Source of the DNA: Candidatus Poribacteria bacterium
GTDB taxonomy: Bacteria; Poribacteria; WGA-4E; PCPOR2b
DNA: 64,000 bases
NCBI GenBank assembly: GCA_003635265.1
Contig: PYIZ01000009.1
Span: forward strand, 153,591-217,590
Reading direction: 5' to 3'
Below, piece by piece: positions 24,591 to 33,102 of the stretch. The translations under genes and the position numbers were made by a program. How positions within the stretch are numbered: position 1 is the stretch's first letter; the number at the start of each line of letters is the position of its first letter. The notes below the pieces were generated by a model, which did not search any database, was not told the origin of the DNA, and was given only the letters and a program-made list of their open reading frames with translations.

Positions 24591-26342
24591 CTACTCTGTT
24601 GCTCGCAGCTGTTTTGTAGCAATTTCATCTACCTTATAGGTCTGGGGGTTAATGACCACACCGTAGGTATCACGGGCATGTGCGAGCGAAACTTTTTCTT
24701 CGAGCACATCTTTCAGTACCGCTTGTGGTTCGCGCTCAAAAGGACTTCCCCACCCACCTGCACCCGCAGCGATATGACGAAAGACATCACCGCGTTGGAT
24801 GGTCAGTGTGGGTTTGGGCGGCAGTTCACTAGCATCGCCATCAGGATTCAGGATATTTTGCGACGGGGCACCTGCACTCCCGCCTTGCAGTCCGTAGGGT
24901 TGATATTTTGTCCGATCTGCGCGAATTTGTAGCGTTGCTTCTTCGGCTAGCAAGCGAAAATCTCGTACCAAACTCAGTCCCCCGCGGTAGATCCCTGCGC
25001 CGCCGGTGTCGGGAAGGTAACTGTAACTCTCGATGCGGAGTGGTAGCTCGACTTCTAGCACTTCAGCGGGATTGTTGGAAAAGTTGACTACACTGCTCGC
25101 TGCACCGTCAATACCATCTTTATCCGAACGCCCACCCCATGAGCCGTAGAGAAATTCAAGGAATACAAATCCGCGCAATTCCGTTTTTCCATCTTGCACG
25201 ATACGCTCGTAACCGCCGATGCTGACACCGGTATCGCCTCCTATTTCACAGGCGGGGACCCGCTCCGGCGCGGCTTGAGCGAGTGCACCAAAGACCACAT
25301 TGGCAATGCGAAAACCGGTCAAGCCGCGTGCAGCGACGGGACCCGGTGCAAGTGGATTGACAATCGTGCCCTCCGGAGCAATGACGGTAATTGGACGGAA
25401 GTAGCCACCATTGTTCGGGACATCTGCTCCCATCAAACAGCGCACACAGGCGTAGGCGGTTGATTGCGTAAATGAGAGCGGACAGTTGATGCCGCCTCTG
25501 ACCTGTGGCGATGAATCTGTAAAGTCTATGGTCATTTGGTCGCCGGCAATGGTAATGCTAACCGTAATCGGAATTGGATCAGGGTCTATACCATCATCGT
25601 CAAGGTAGTCGGTAAACGAATAAGTACCATCAGGCAGCGCATCAATTTCTGCTTTCGCGGTTCGTTCAGCGTAGTTGAGCAGCTCCGCGAAATAGGCTGA
25701 GAGTTGCGCTGCGCCGTATTTCTCGAATAACGCCTGGACTCCCTCCTGACCAACATGCAGGCACGCCAGTTCTGCCCGTAAATCGCCAAGGACCTGACGC
25801 GGGATGCGTACATTGCGAGCGATGAAGTCGAAAACGGTTTGATTCGCTTCGCCTTTGTCATAGAGTTTGAGCAGTGGGATGCGCAAGCCTTCCTGATAAA
25901 GTTCTGTTGCGTCACAGCCATTTCCGCCCGGCGTTTTGCCTCCGATATCGGTGTGGTGTGCGATACAGACGACGAAGGCAATCGGGGTCGAATAGTCGAG
26001 AAAAATGGGTTTGCACAGATACATATCTGGCAGGTGTGAACCGCCTTCGTACGGGTCGTTGGTGATATAAATGTCGCCGTCACACATCTTTCCGCCGAAC
26101 TTAGCAATGACCGCTCGCATAAATTCGGGTACAGATCCGAGATGCAGTGGCAGCGTTAAGCCTTGTGCGATAAGTTGCCCCTCTGCGTCGCACACTGCTG
26201 CGGACAAGTCCATCGCATTTTTCAGATTGGATGAATACGCCGTACGTACTAGCGTCAGTGCCATCTCATCCACCAGCGCGTCTAGTGCGTTTTTAATAAG
26301 TTCTGATGTAATAGGATCAAGAGAGTTTGCCGTGGTGTTCAT
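24591..26342 (-). CDS. hyuB: Hydantoinase B/oxoprolinase-type protein (HyuB)
   Basis: This 583-residue protein matches the HyuB/5-oxoprolinase C-terminal family. It begins DPITSELIKNALDALVDEMALTLVRTAYS and contains ITNDPYEGGSHLPDMYL, VVCIAHHTDIGGKTPGG and a Gly-rich end (GGSAGAPSQNI, AAGAGGWGSPFERE). HyuB works with HyuA in ATP-dependent hydrolysis of hydantoins, oxoproline or N-methylhydantoin, and in acetone-type carboxylases. No hyuA is next to it. The ribosome site is weak. An orphan HyuB suggests either that HyuA is elsewhere or that the substrate role differs. Confidence 0.9.
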   Translation of the reverse strand: MNTTANSLDPITSELIKNALDALVDEMALTLVRTAYSSNLKNAMDLSAAVCDAEGQLIAQGLTLPLHLGSVPEFMRAVIAKFGGKMCDGDIYITNDPYEGGSHLPDMYLCKPIFLDYSTPIAFVVCIAHHTDIGGKTPGGNGCDATELYQEGLRIPLLKLYDKGEANQTVFDFIARNVRIPRQVLGDLRAELACLHVGQEGVQALFEKYGAAQLSAYFAELLNYAERTAKAEIDALPDGTYSFTDYLDDDGIDPDPIPITVSITIAGDQMTIDFTDSSPQVRGGINCPLSFTQSTAYACVRCLMGADVPNNGGYFRPITVIAPEGTIVNPLAPGPVAARGLTGFRIANVVFGALAQAAPERVPACEIGGDTGVSIGGYERIVQDGKTELRGFVFLEFLYGSWGGRSDKDGIDGAASSVVNFSNNPAEVLEVELPLRIESYSYLPDTGGAGIYRGGLSLVRDFRLLAEEATLQIRADRTKYQPYGLQGGSAGAPSQNILNPDGDASELPPKPTLTIQRGDVFRHIAAGAGGWGSPFEREPQAVLKDVLEEKVSLAHARDTYGVVINPQTYKVDEIATKQLRATE

Positions 26343-26448
26343 CGTCTGCTCTTTTTGCTATTTATCAAAGGTAAGTTTGAAGACTTGGTAGAAATTTCCT
26401 ATTCCTTTTGGATGCTGCAATCTGACGGAAACGGGAAATCTTTCTCTG

Positions 26449-26477
26449 TTGACATCGCGCCCTAATGGTGCTACACT
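26449..26477 (+). promoter_or_regulatory. Sigma-70-like promoter for the TPR lipoprotein gene
   Basis: TTGACA (26449-26454) and TACACT (26472-26477) are separated by 17 bp, about 145 bp before the ATG at 26621. It lies in the divergent gap with hyuB. Confidence 0.65.
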
Positions 26478-26620
26478 GTACCGCAAAATCCGAGAAAAAT
26501 CAAGATCAAAATCTAATCGAATGGAAAGAACTTTCGGTTAGTGTGTCGTAGGAACTATCTTTACCATTTATTGACGGTGATAAACCTGTTGAGAACTCTG
26601 GGATATGAGGGTAATTGAGA

Positions 26621-27562
26621 ATGAAATACATCCTTGCCATCTGCCTTATTGGAGTAAGTGCTATTTTTATTTCCTGTGATGATGAAGAGGTTGCAGCGCA
26701 TTACAATCGGGGAAATGCCTATCAGGAAGAAGGCAGATTTAATGAAGCGATTTTAGCGTACAAAAAGGCGATTGAGATAGACTCCGACTTTGCGGAAGCA
26801 CATTATAACTTAGGAAACGCCTACTATCGCCAAGGTCAAATTGATGAAGCGGCGCTAGCGTATAAAAATGCGATCCGTATCCAGCCAGATTTTGTGGAGG
26901 CACGTAACAGCTTAGGACTTGTCTATCGTATACAGGAGAACAATGAGGCTGCGATAGTGCAGCTCAAAGAGGCAGTAAGAATTGCCCCGGATAACGCACA
27001 AGCATATAACCATCTGGGCCGCTCCTACATGGAGCAAGGTAACTTTGCAGATGCTATTGTTGCTTTCGAGAAAGCGCTTCAACTCAATCCGGATAGTGCA
27101 TACGCTTACTACTATCTCGGAAATTCTTACAGATCGCAGGATAAACTCGACCAAGCCATCGCTGCATATAAAAAAGCTGTTTCAATAAGTCCACACGACG
27201 CTTTATCACATCATAATCTAGGAATCTCTCTTTCTGATCAAAACCGGTTTGATGAAGCGATAACCCACTTTGAAGCAGCGGTTCGCATTAGCCCTAGTTT
27301 GGCAAATCTACACAACAACCTTGGAAATGCGTACAAGGCACAGGGCAAACTTGATGAAGCTGTTGCTGCGTTCGAGAGAGCGGCGAACGTCAACCCGGGT
27401 GATGCAAAGGCATATTACAATTTGGGAATTATCTACGCTGAACGAGGGGGCGATGGGGAGGCTCTAACCCAGTACAGGCGGGCTCTCCACCTTGCTCGTA
27501 CCAATCCTGACCTACAGGAACTTATACCTGAGATAGAAGGTCGTATGAGCAAATTGAAATGA
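26621..27562 (+). CDS. TPR-repeat lipoprotein
   Basis: This 313-residue protein starts with a lipoprotein-type signal (MKYILAICLIGVSAIFISC, Cys near residue 19). Eight tandem 34-residue tetratricopeptide repeats follow from about residue 27 to 300. They show the TPR pattern YNxGNAYxxxGxxxEAIxxYxxAIxIxP. The repeats form a superhelical scaffold for protein-protein contacts at the cell envelope. GAGGG lies upstream of the ATG; an upstream TTG in frame at 26615 is less likely. It has its own promoter and no operon partners. The binding partner is unknown. Confidence 0.88.
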   Translation: MKYILAICLIGVSAIFISCDDEEVAAHYNRGNAYQEEGRFNEAILAYKKAIEIDSDFAEAHYNLGNAYYRQGQIDEAALAYKNAIRIQPDFVEARNSLGLVYRIQENNEAAIVQLKEAVRIAPDNAQAYNHLGRSYMEQGNFADAIVAFEKALQLNPDSAYAYYYLGNSYRSQDKLDQAIAAYKKAVSISPHDALSHHNLGISLSDQNRFDEAITHFEAAVRISPSLANLHNNLGNAYKAQGKLDEAVAAFERAANVNPGDAKAYYNLGIIYAERGGDGEALTQYRRALHLARTNPDLQELIPEIEGRMSKLK

Positions 27563-27614
27563 ATAGGTGATCAGTCGCTATTGACTTCTCTGTGTTTTCG
27601 GGACTGTCTAAAAA

Positions 27615-27700
27615 TAATACGTAATACGTAAAAAAACATGCCTATGAAATAACAGTAATCGCGTAGATAGTGCCTTGCATATTACTCGTTACGCATTACG
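27615..27700. repeat. Imperfect inverted CGTAAT-rich repeat
   Basis: TAATACGTAATACGTA at 27615-27630 is partly complementary to TACTCGTTACGCATTACG at 27683-27700. It could form a long imperfect hairpin between the TPR gene and the next gene, possibly a terminator or a repeat relic. Confidence 0.4.
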
Positions 27701-27775
27701 CTCTGGAAACGCGGAAAAAGGTCCGTAGCGACTTGTTTGTGACTGAATACGCCCTTTGGGGCATCGGAGGAAAAC

Positions 27776-28363
27776 ATGCGCGTTATTGTAGTTGGCTGTG
27801 AATACACCGGCGTTACAACTTTAATTGAGGGGCTTATGGACTGGGGGCATGAGCGGGACATCAACCATCACCTCGATGATCACTTTACCATCCCAGACCG
27901 TCAACATCTAGCACCTGAAGATAGAGAGACGATGGCCAACCTCTCTCCTGCGCTCAAAGAGCGGTTTCAGCGGATGCAGCTCGTTTATCATATCCGGCTG
28001 ATGCATCGCTTTGACCATATCTTGTTGGGTGGCTTTCACATTGAGGAAGCGATTTATGGTCCCCTCTATTACTATCCGGGTGGCGTAGCGAGTGAGATAC
28101 GTCAGTATGAAGAGGAGATGCCAAAGAACGCAATCTTGGTGCATTTGACAGCCAGCGCCGAAGTGGTTCAGAAGCGTATGGAGACAGATCCTCACGAGTA
28201 TTCCCTTATTAGGAAAGCGGATATTCCGATGCTTCTGGATCGTTTCCAAGAAGAATTCGACGCATCTTTGATTCCGAACAAAATTCAGATTGATACCTCC
28301 GATTTGGCACCGGAGGCACTTCTTCAGACTTTTTTGAGCGAATCCGCCCAATTTGCAGAGTGA
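27776..28363 (+). CDS. P-loop-like protein lacking the Walker A lysine
   Basis: This 195-residue protein begins MRVIVVGCEYTGVTTLIEGL. The layout G7-x4-G12-V-T-T looks like a Walker A loop (GxxxxGKT) in which the Lys is replaced by Val13. FDHILLGGFHIEEA may correspond to a Walker B strand and NAILVHLTASAEVVQKRM resembles the lid of small kinases. It therefore has a kinase-like fold that may not hydrolyse ATP normally. GGAGG lies 5 bp upstream of the ATG. It stands between the TPR gene and hflX with gaps over 200 bp, so the context is uninformative. Function unknown. Confidence 0.72.
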   Translation: MRVIVVGCEYTGVTTLIEGLMDWGHERDINHHLDDHFTIPDRQHLAPEDRETMANLSPALKERFQRMQLVYHIRLMHRFDHILLGGFHIEEAIYGPLYYYPGGVASEIRQYEEEMPKNAILVHLTASAEVVQKRMETDPHEYSLIRKADIPMLLDRFQEEFDASLIPNKIQIDTSDLAPEALLQTFLSESAQFAE

Positions 28364-28743
28364 AATCATAACAAGATAGCGTGAGCAGAACTATGCTCGA
28401 TTCTGTATGGATGTACACATCTTACCTCCTCCCCGGATCGTGTGCCTCCAATGCTTCTTTGTGATGGCACATTGCTGCTAATTTTGTAATGCACTTCCTC
28501 TTTACCGTCCCGATAGGTCGAGATCTCGCTTTGCTAGAGATGTGATGGTATATTTCTGTTCTCTACTTTCAAGAACTTACTACTCCGCGATTTCAATGAT
28601 GAAAAGAGAATAATTGTCTGGGAGCTTTCAAGGGATCGGTCAAAAGAATTACGAAGAAATACCCCACATCTGGATTTAAGAGATTAAATTTGAACTCCGA
28701 AGTTCCTACTGACTCATATGCATTATCGCCGAAAGGAGACGAT
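28364..28743. other. Intergenic region before hflX, nothing recognised
   Basis: About 380 bp holds no convincing gene, RNA or promoter. A small palindromic patch (GAGATCTCGC...GCTAGAGAT) lies near 28518-28540. An ORF extension of hflX to 28690 covers its end but lacks a ribosome site. Confidence 0.4.
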
Positions 28744-30090
28744 ATGCACGAAACACATGATACTATGACAACTTCCCCAACGCGGGCGTTTCTTGTTGGG
28801 GTCAAGTTGAAAGATGAGTTACAGAGAGATGCAGAAAGTTCACTTGAAGAACTGAGACGACTTGCTGAAACAGCGGGGATGGAAGTGCTCGCCGAAATCA
28901 TACAGCCGAAAGAAACACCCGATCCTGCCTATTTTATCGGGCGAGGCAAGTTAGAGGAATTAGAGGCGATAGTCAGTGAACTCAAAGTAGAGGCGATAAT
29001 TTTTGATAATGATCTCACACCGGCACAAACTCGTAACTTGGAAAAGGTCCTTGATATTGTTGTTGTCGATCGAACAAGCCTGATTCTACAAATCTTTGCT
29101 CAACGCGCACAGACCAGAGCTGCTAAATTACAGGTGGATCTTGCCCAACTACAATATGCGTTGCCACGTTTGACGCGGATGTGGACACACCTTTCCCGAC
29201 TTGGTACGGGCGCAGGTGGTACAGCAGGTGTAAGCGCTGGACGTGCTGGCGGTGTGGTGCGTGGTCCGGGCGAAACCCAACTTCAGATTGACCGGCGGTT
29301 GATTCTCTCACAAATTTCACGTGTGAAAAAAGCGCTCCAGAAAGTTGAAAAACGTCGTCGCGTACAGCGAAAGCAACGTCAGGAGATGATTAATGTCTCA
29401 CTTGTCGGTTACACCAATGCGGGGAAATCAACGCTGTTTAACGCTTTGACAAGCGAAAAGCGGCTGGCTGAAGATAAATTGTTTGCGACATTGGATCCAA
29501 CAACCCGTTTGCTCGATTTGCCGGATAACCAACACGTACTATTAAGTGATACGGTGGGTTTTCTCAAAAAACTACCGCACCATTTGGTGGCTGCGTTCAA
29601 GGCAACGTTAGAGGAGGTTGCAGAGGCAGATCTGCTACTGCATGTTGTTGATGTGTGCCATCCCGAAGCGGAGAGTCAGATTGACGCTGTTGATGAGGTG
29701 CTTAAAGAGCTGGGTGCCCTTGAGCGACCAACGCTCATGCTGTTCAACAAAATTGATCTGCTGGAGGAGGGAGGACATATCCAGCTATTCCGAAGTAAAT
29801 ATCCCGATAGCCTTGCAATATCGGCGGAGGATGGTACAGGACTGGAAGCGTTAAAGGACCTTCTCGCTGAACGGTTTTCAACTCAGGACGTAGATGTGTC
29901 ACTCGCGCTTGCCTATCAAGATGGAAAGGCATTGGATTATCTTTATAAGCATGGTGAGGTGTTTGATACAGACTATCAAGGTGAGTCAATCCGGGTCAAA
30001 GCGAAGCTTCCCCAACGCTACCTGAAGGCTTTGCAACGGCTCACGACGAATTCGACCGCTGTCATACTAGATTCAGAGACTGATTTGTAG
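28744..30090 (+). CDS. hflX: GTPase HflX
   Basis: This 448-residue ribosome-associated GTPase splits stalled or stress-inactivated ribosomes. The N-terminal nucleotide-binding domain contains DPAYFIGRGKLEEL and IIFDNDLTPAQTRNLE. A linker with GAGGTAGVSAGRAGGVVRGPGETQLQIDRR and a coiled coil follow. The G domain has G1 GYTNAGKST, G3 DTVGF and G4 NKID. AAAGGAG lies upstream of ATG 28744; the ORF could extend to 28690 but without a ribosome site. Complete and normal length. Confidence 0.95.
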   Translation: MHETHDTMTTSPTRAFLVGVKLKDELQRDAESSLEELRRLAETAGMEVLAEIIQPKETPDPAYFIGRGKLEELEAIVSELKVEAIIFDNDLTPAQTRNLEKVLDIVVVDRTSLILQIFAQRAQTRAAKLQVDLAQLQYALPRLTRMWTHLSRLGTGAGGTAGVSAGRAGGVVRGPGETQLQIDRRLILSQISRVKKALQKVEKRRRVQRKQRQEMINVSLVGYTNAGKSTLFNALTSEKRLAEDKLFATLDPTTRLLDLPDNQHVLLSDTVGFLKKLPHHLVAAFKATLEEVAEADLLLHVVDVCHPEAESQIDAVDEVLKELGALERPTLMLFNKIDLLEEGGHIQLFRSKYPDSLAISAEDGTGLEALKDLLAERFSTQDVDVSLALAYQDGKALDYLYKHGEVFDTDYQGESIRVKAKLPQRYLKALQRLTTNSTAVILDSETDL

Positions 30091-30161
30091 GGGCAATCCT
30101 TGCTTCGTTCAGGCACTGCCTTAATAACATATCTTTGATCAAGACTTTGGTGGTATTGGGA

Positions 30162-30809
30162 ATGTTCCAACATCTTTATGGTGATGTCTACTATTGGACT
30201 GAACGCCACGGTAAACCCCAAACAACTTATGATTGGAATAGTTACGCGATTCGCATAGATGGTGCAAATGTCTTCGCATTAGTTGATCCACTGCCTTTGA
30301 CGGATAGGGAGATTCGACAAATCGAGGCGATCGGTACGCCAACCCACATCCTCTTGACCTGCAATTGGCATCTCAGGGAAGGGGAGATTTACCGACAGCG
30401 ATGGGGTTGTAAAATTTATCTCAACGCGCTCGGATTGTCAGAAGCGGAAACGAGGGTAGACGGTACTTTTAAGGATGGAGATCGGTTGTGGGATGCTATC
30501 GAAGTGATTCACCTTCCTCATTCTGGTTGGGGGGAAGAAACCGCGTTTCTGGTGAAACAAGAGAAGGGACTTCTCATCGTGGGAGATGCGGTATGTGGCG
30601 GACGGGCGGACATTGGTGTCCCTGACGGCGAAATCGGTATCTTTACCACTCAGCTTGCAGCTATTTCGGACCGCCAGAAAGCGCGAAAGTCGCTGGTTGG
30701 TCTGATGAAATATCCTTTTGATGCTATCTGTTTTGCACATGGCACCCCAATCCGGCATCAAGCGAAAGCAGCATTGCAGCGATTTCTCGACACGAACACA
30801 TTGTCATGA
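30162..30809 (+). CDS. Metallo-beta-lactamase-fold protein with altered metal motif
   Basis: This roughly 215-residue protein follows the MBL-fold plan (a beta strand with VDPLPLTDREI, ILLTCNWHLREGE, HLPHSGWGEETAFLV, LLIVGDAVCGG, CFAHGTPI). The usual HxHxDH is degenerate (TCNWHLREGE). LPHSGWG, VGDAV and AHG partly keep the other ligands. It is likely a hydrolase relic or an enzyme with a changed metal site. I chose ATG 30162 because the ORF start at 30135 is TTG with no ribosome site. It lies about 70 bp after hflX, possibly on the same transcript. Confidence 0.68.
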   Translation: MFQHLYGDVYYWTERHGKPQTTYDWNSYAIRIDGANVFALVDPLPLTDREIRQIEAIGTPTHILLTCNWHLREGEIYRQRWGCKIYLNALGLSEAETRVDGTFKDGDRLWDAIEVIHLPHSGWGEETAFLVKQEKGLLIVGDAVCGGRADIGVPDGEIGIFTTQLAAISDRQKARKSLVGLMKYPFDAICFAHGTPIRHQAKAALQRFLDTNTLS

Positions 30810-30939
30810 AGCAAGCGAAGGTTGAAGTCGAGAGATAGCTAAGTGGTAGGAGTTGTGATCGTTTTGGCTTTTCAACATATACGACGCCATCAATTCCCTC
30901 AAAATCCGAATCCCAAAGTGTGAAACGGGAGGATTAACC

Positions 30940-31698
30940 ATGGAACCAATTCAGTCAACGTGGAGACGCTATCAAGAACTTCGTCCCGACGAATTGGCGG
31001 ACTGTATTAAAGCAACTCCAATTGCCTTCTGGCCGCTTGGTCTTATTGAACATCATGGGTGGCATTTGCCTGTTGGATATGATGGACTTAAAGCGGAACG
31101 CATCTGCATTCGGATTGCTGAAAAGACGGGCGGAATCATCCTACCGACGATGTGGTGGGGCGCAAATGGCGGCCATGGGGATTTTCTGTGGACGCACTAC
31201 CAGCCGGAGGAAGCGACCGCTTCGATTTTGATCAATACCACCGAACAACTGATCGGATTCGGGTTTCGGATTATCGTGCTACTCGCAGGACACTATCCTT
31301 GGCAGGGGATACTAGACAAACATATCCCGCCGGTCCAACAGGCGCATCCCAACACCTTTTTTTTCTGGGGCACGGAAATGTCAATCTGCGGAGCAGACGT
31401 AAAACTCCCCGGCGATCACGCGGCACGGGAGGAGACTTCCTACGGGCTCTGTCTATTCCCGGAGTTGATTGATATAAACGCCCTGCATTCAGGGCGAGAT
31501 ACATCAACTTGGCCCAAGGGTGAAGTTCCTCCGACCGAGAATCGCCATCCCGGCGTGTGCTTTGATCCAAACGACCCGCTGTTTGGACAGATGGGGGAGG
31601 ATGCACGGACCGCCTCTGCAGAGAGGGGAGAGCAAGGTATTTCGCGTCTGGTTGCTCATCTATCGGACGTAATAGAATATCTAGGTGAACAGGCGTAG
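30940..31698 (+). CDS. Creatininase-family amidohydrolase
   Basis: This 252-residue protein is of the creatininase/mycofactocin-MftE/FAPy-hydrolase type. The opening motif PLGLIEHHGWHLPVGYDG carries candidate metal ligands E37, H38 and D48. GHGDFLWTHYQP and LAGHYPW (H118) follow the family pattern. Family members hydrolyse cyclic or linear amide bonds using two zinc ions. GGGAGG lies upstream. Its neighbours do not suggest a particular substrate; no mycofactocin genes are present. Confidence 0.83.
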   Translation: MEPIQSTWRRYQELRPDELADCIKATPIAFWPLGLIEHHGWHLPVGYDGLKAERICIRIAEKTGGIILPTMWWGANGGHGDFLWTHYQPEEATASILINTTEQLIGFGFRIIVLLAGHYPWQGILDKHIPPVQQAHPNTFFFWGTEMSICGADVKLPGDHAAREETSYGLCLFPELIDINALHSGRDTSTWPKGEVPPTENRHPGVCFDPNDPLFGQMGEDARTASAERGEQGISRLVAHLSDVIEYLGEQA

Positions 31699-31741
31699 GA
31701 GTGTAGCTGTAAAAAAAAGCAACAGAGTTTTTTCGCAAGTA

Positions 31742-31766
31742 AGGGTGGGGTGACCCCGCCCCTACG
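31742..31766. repeat. G/C palindrome, GGGTGGGGT type
   Basis: The arms GGGTGGGGT and ACCCCGCCC lie between convergent genes (creatininase-like on plus, flavin oxidoreductase on minus). The element is of the same general kind as those at 6501 and 38077. It could serve as a bidirectional terminator stem. Confidence 0.55.
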
Positions 31767-31808
31767 CAGGACCAAGAGTCCTAATGGCAATGAATGCGGA
31801 GGCAAGCC

Positions 31809-33086
31809 CTACTTTTTCACGCGCTGCCCACCCTCAATAGCTAGGAGAAACGCCTTCCCATCTTCCGACATCTCCGCTTCTGCGGGGGGCTTGCCTTCAC
31901 GTTGTTGTTTTAACGCAGGATAAGCGGTGACAGTGGGTATTTCGTCAAGCTCTGTGAGCGGTGGGATACGAGACTCGGCAGCTTCAATTATGGGCGCAAG
32001 TCTGTCCAGTTTTTGCTTCTTGTGTAGTTCGTCCCGTCCTTTGAATTCGGGCATGACACGCGATGCGAGCAATTCCAAAGATTCACAGATATCCTCATGG
32101 CGGTTGCGTCCTGCCTGTTGGATGAAGACTACCTGATCGACGCCCATCTCCTCATACTTCAACAGATGCTCGCGGAGTTGGTCTGGCGTACCGATACCTC
32201 CTCTCGCCTCACGGGGTGGCTCCGGCGCTGCCTGAAACGATTCCCAAACGTCCGTGTGGCCGGGGACATGGGATCCGCCGACGTAATAGTGTGAGAGTCC
32301 GTGTGTGAAAAATCGTAAGCCCTCCAAACCTCGTTCGATCGCTGTCTCCTCGTCTTCATGGCAGGAAAAGCCACTCACCATTGCGACGCTCAGATTTACC
32401 GCCTGACCGATGGGCTGACACTCCTTCTCGGCAATGTCGTAATACTCCTCGACCCAAAACTTCGCATCGTCTGGATGGACAAACGCAAACGTCAGGGCAC
32501 CCATACCGTTCCGTGCTGCGTATCGCATAGTGTCCCGACTCGGACAGGCAACCCAGATAGGCGGGTGTGGCTTCTGAAGCGGCTTGGGTAACACGTTGCG
32601 GGGCGGCATCGAAAAATACTTCCCCTCAAAACCGGCGTAAGGCGTTTGTACCATCATTTTGGCGGCTTCGCGGGTGCACTCCTCCCACATCTCACGCTTC
32701 TGTTCAGGTTCGACTCTGAAACCGCCAAGTTCTATGTGTGAAGCGGCTTCGCCGGTGCCCCATTCCACACGCCCGTTTGAGACAAGATCGAGCGTCGCAA
32801 TCCGTTCAGCGACACGTGCGGGATGATTATATGCGGGTGGCATCAGGACAATACCGTGACCGAGCCGAATCTGCTTTGTCCGCTGACTGCACGCGGCGAG
32901 GAACACTTCGGGAGCGGAGGAGTGGGAGTATTCCTCAAGGAAGTGGTGTTCAACCTCCCATACGTAGTCATAGCCGAGTTGATCCGCAAGTTCGACCTGA
33001 TCGAGGGCGTCTTGAAACAACTTCAGTTCGTCGCCCTCGTTCCACGGGCGCGGGATTTGGTGTTCGTAGAATATACCAAATTGCAC
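31809..33086 (-). CDS. LLM-class flavin-dependent oxidoreductase
   Basis: This 425-residue protein belongs to the bacterial luciferase-like monooxygenase family. It begins MQFGIFYEHQIPRPWNEGDELKLFQDALDQVELADQLGYDYVWEVEHHF and contains RVEWGTGEAASHIELGGF and KPLQKPHPPIWVAC, both typical. It uses FMN or F420 with a reductase from elsewhere to oxidise small molecules. The start is GTG with GGAGG about 9 bp upstream. It is immediately downstream of the TAXI binding protein gene (16-bp gap), so the imported solute could be its substrate, but this is only positional inference. Confidence 0.87.
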   Translation of the reverse strand: MQFGIFYEHQIPRPWNEGDELKLFQDALDQVELADQLGYDYVWEVEHHFLEEYSHSSAPEVFLAACSQRTKQIRLGHGIVLMPPAYNHPARVAERIATLDLVSNGRVEWGTGEAASHIELGGFRVEPEQKREMWEECTREAAKMMVQTPYAGFEGKYFSMPPRNVLPKPLQKPHPPIWVACPSRDTMRYAARNGMGALTFAFVHPDDAKFWVEEYYDIAEKECQPIGQAVNLSVAMVSGFSCHEDEETAIERGLEGLRFFTHGLSHYYVGGSHVPGHTDVWESFQAAPEPPREARGGIGTPDQLREHLLKYEEMGVDQVVFIQQAGRNRHEDICESLELLASRVMPEFKGRDELHKKQKLDRLAPIIEAAESRIPPLTELDEIPTVTAYPALKQQREGKPPAEAEMSEDGKAFLLAIEGGQRVKK

Positions 33087-33102
33087 AGGTCACAGCCTCC
33101 AC

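Noticed and set aside
24540-24932. Plus-strand ORF of 130 aa
   Set aside because: It overlaps hyuB and the Gfo gene on the opposite strand. No ribosome site or family is visible.
28516-28545. Possible small RNA or terminator hairpin before hflX
   Set aside because: The arms are short and imperfect and there is no T-run.
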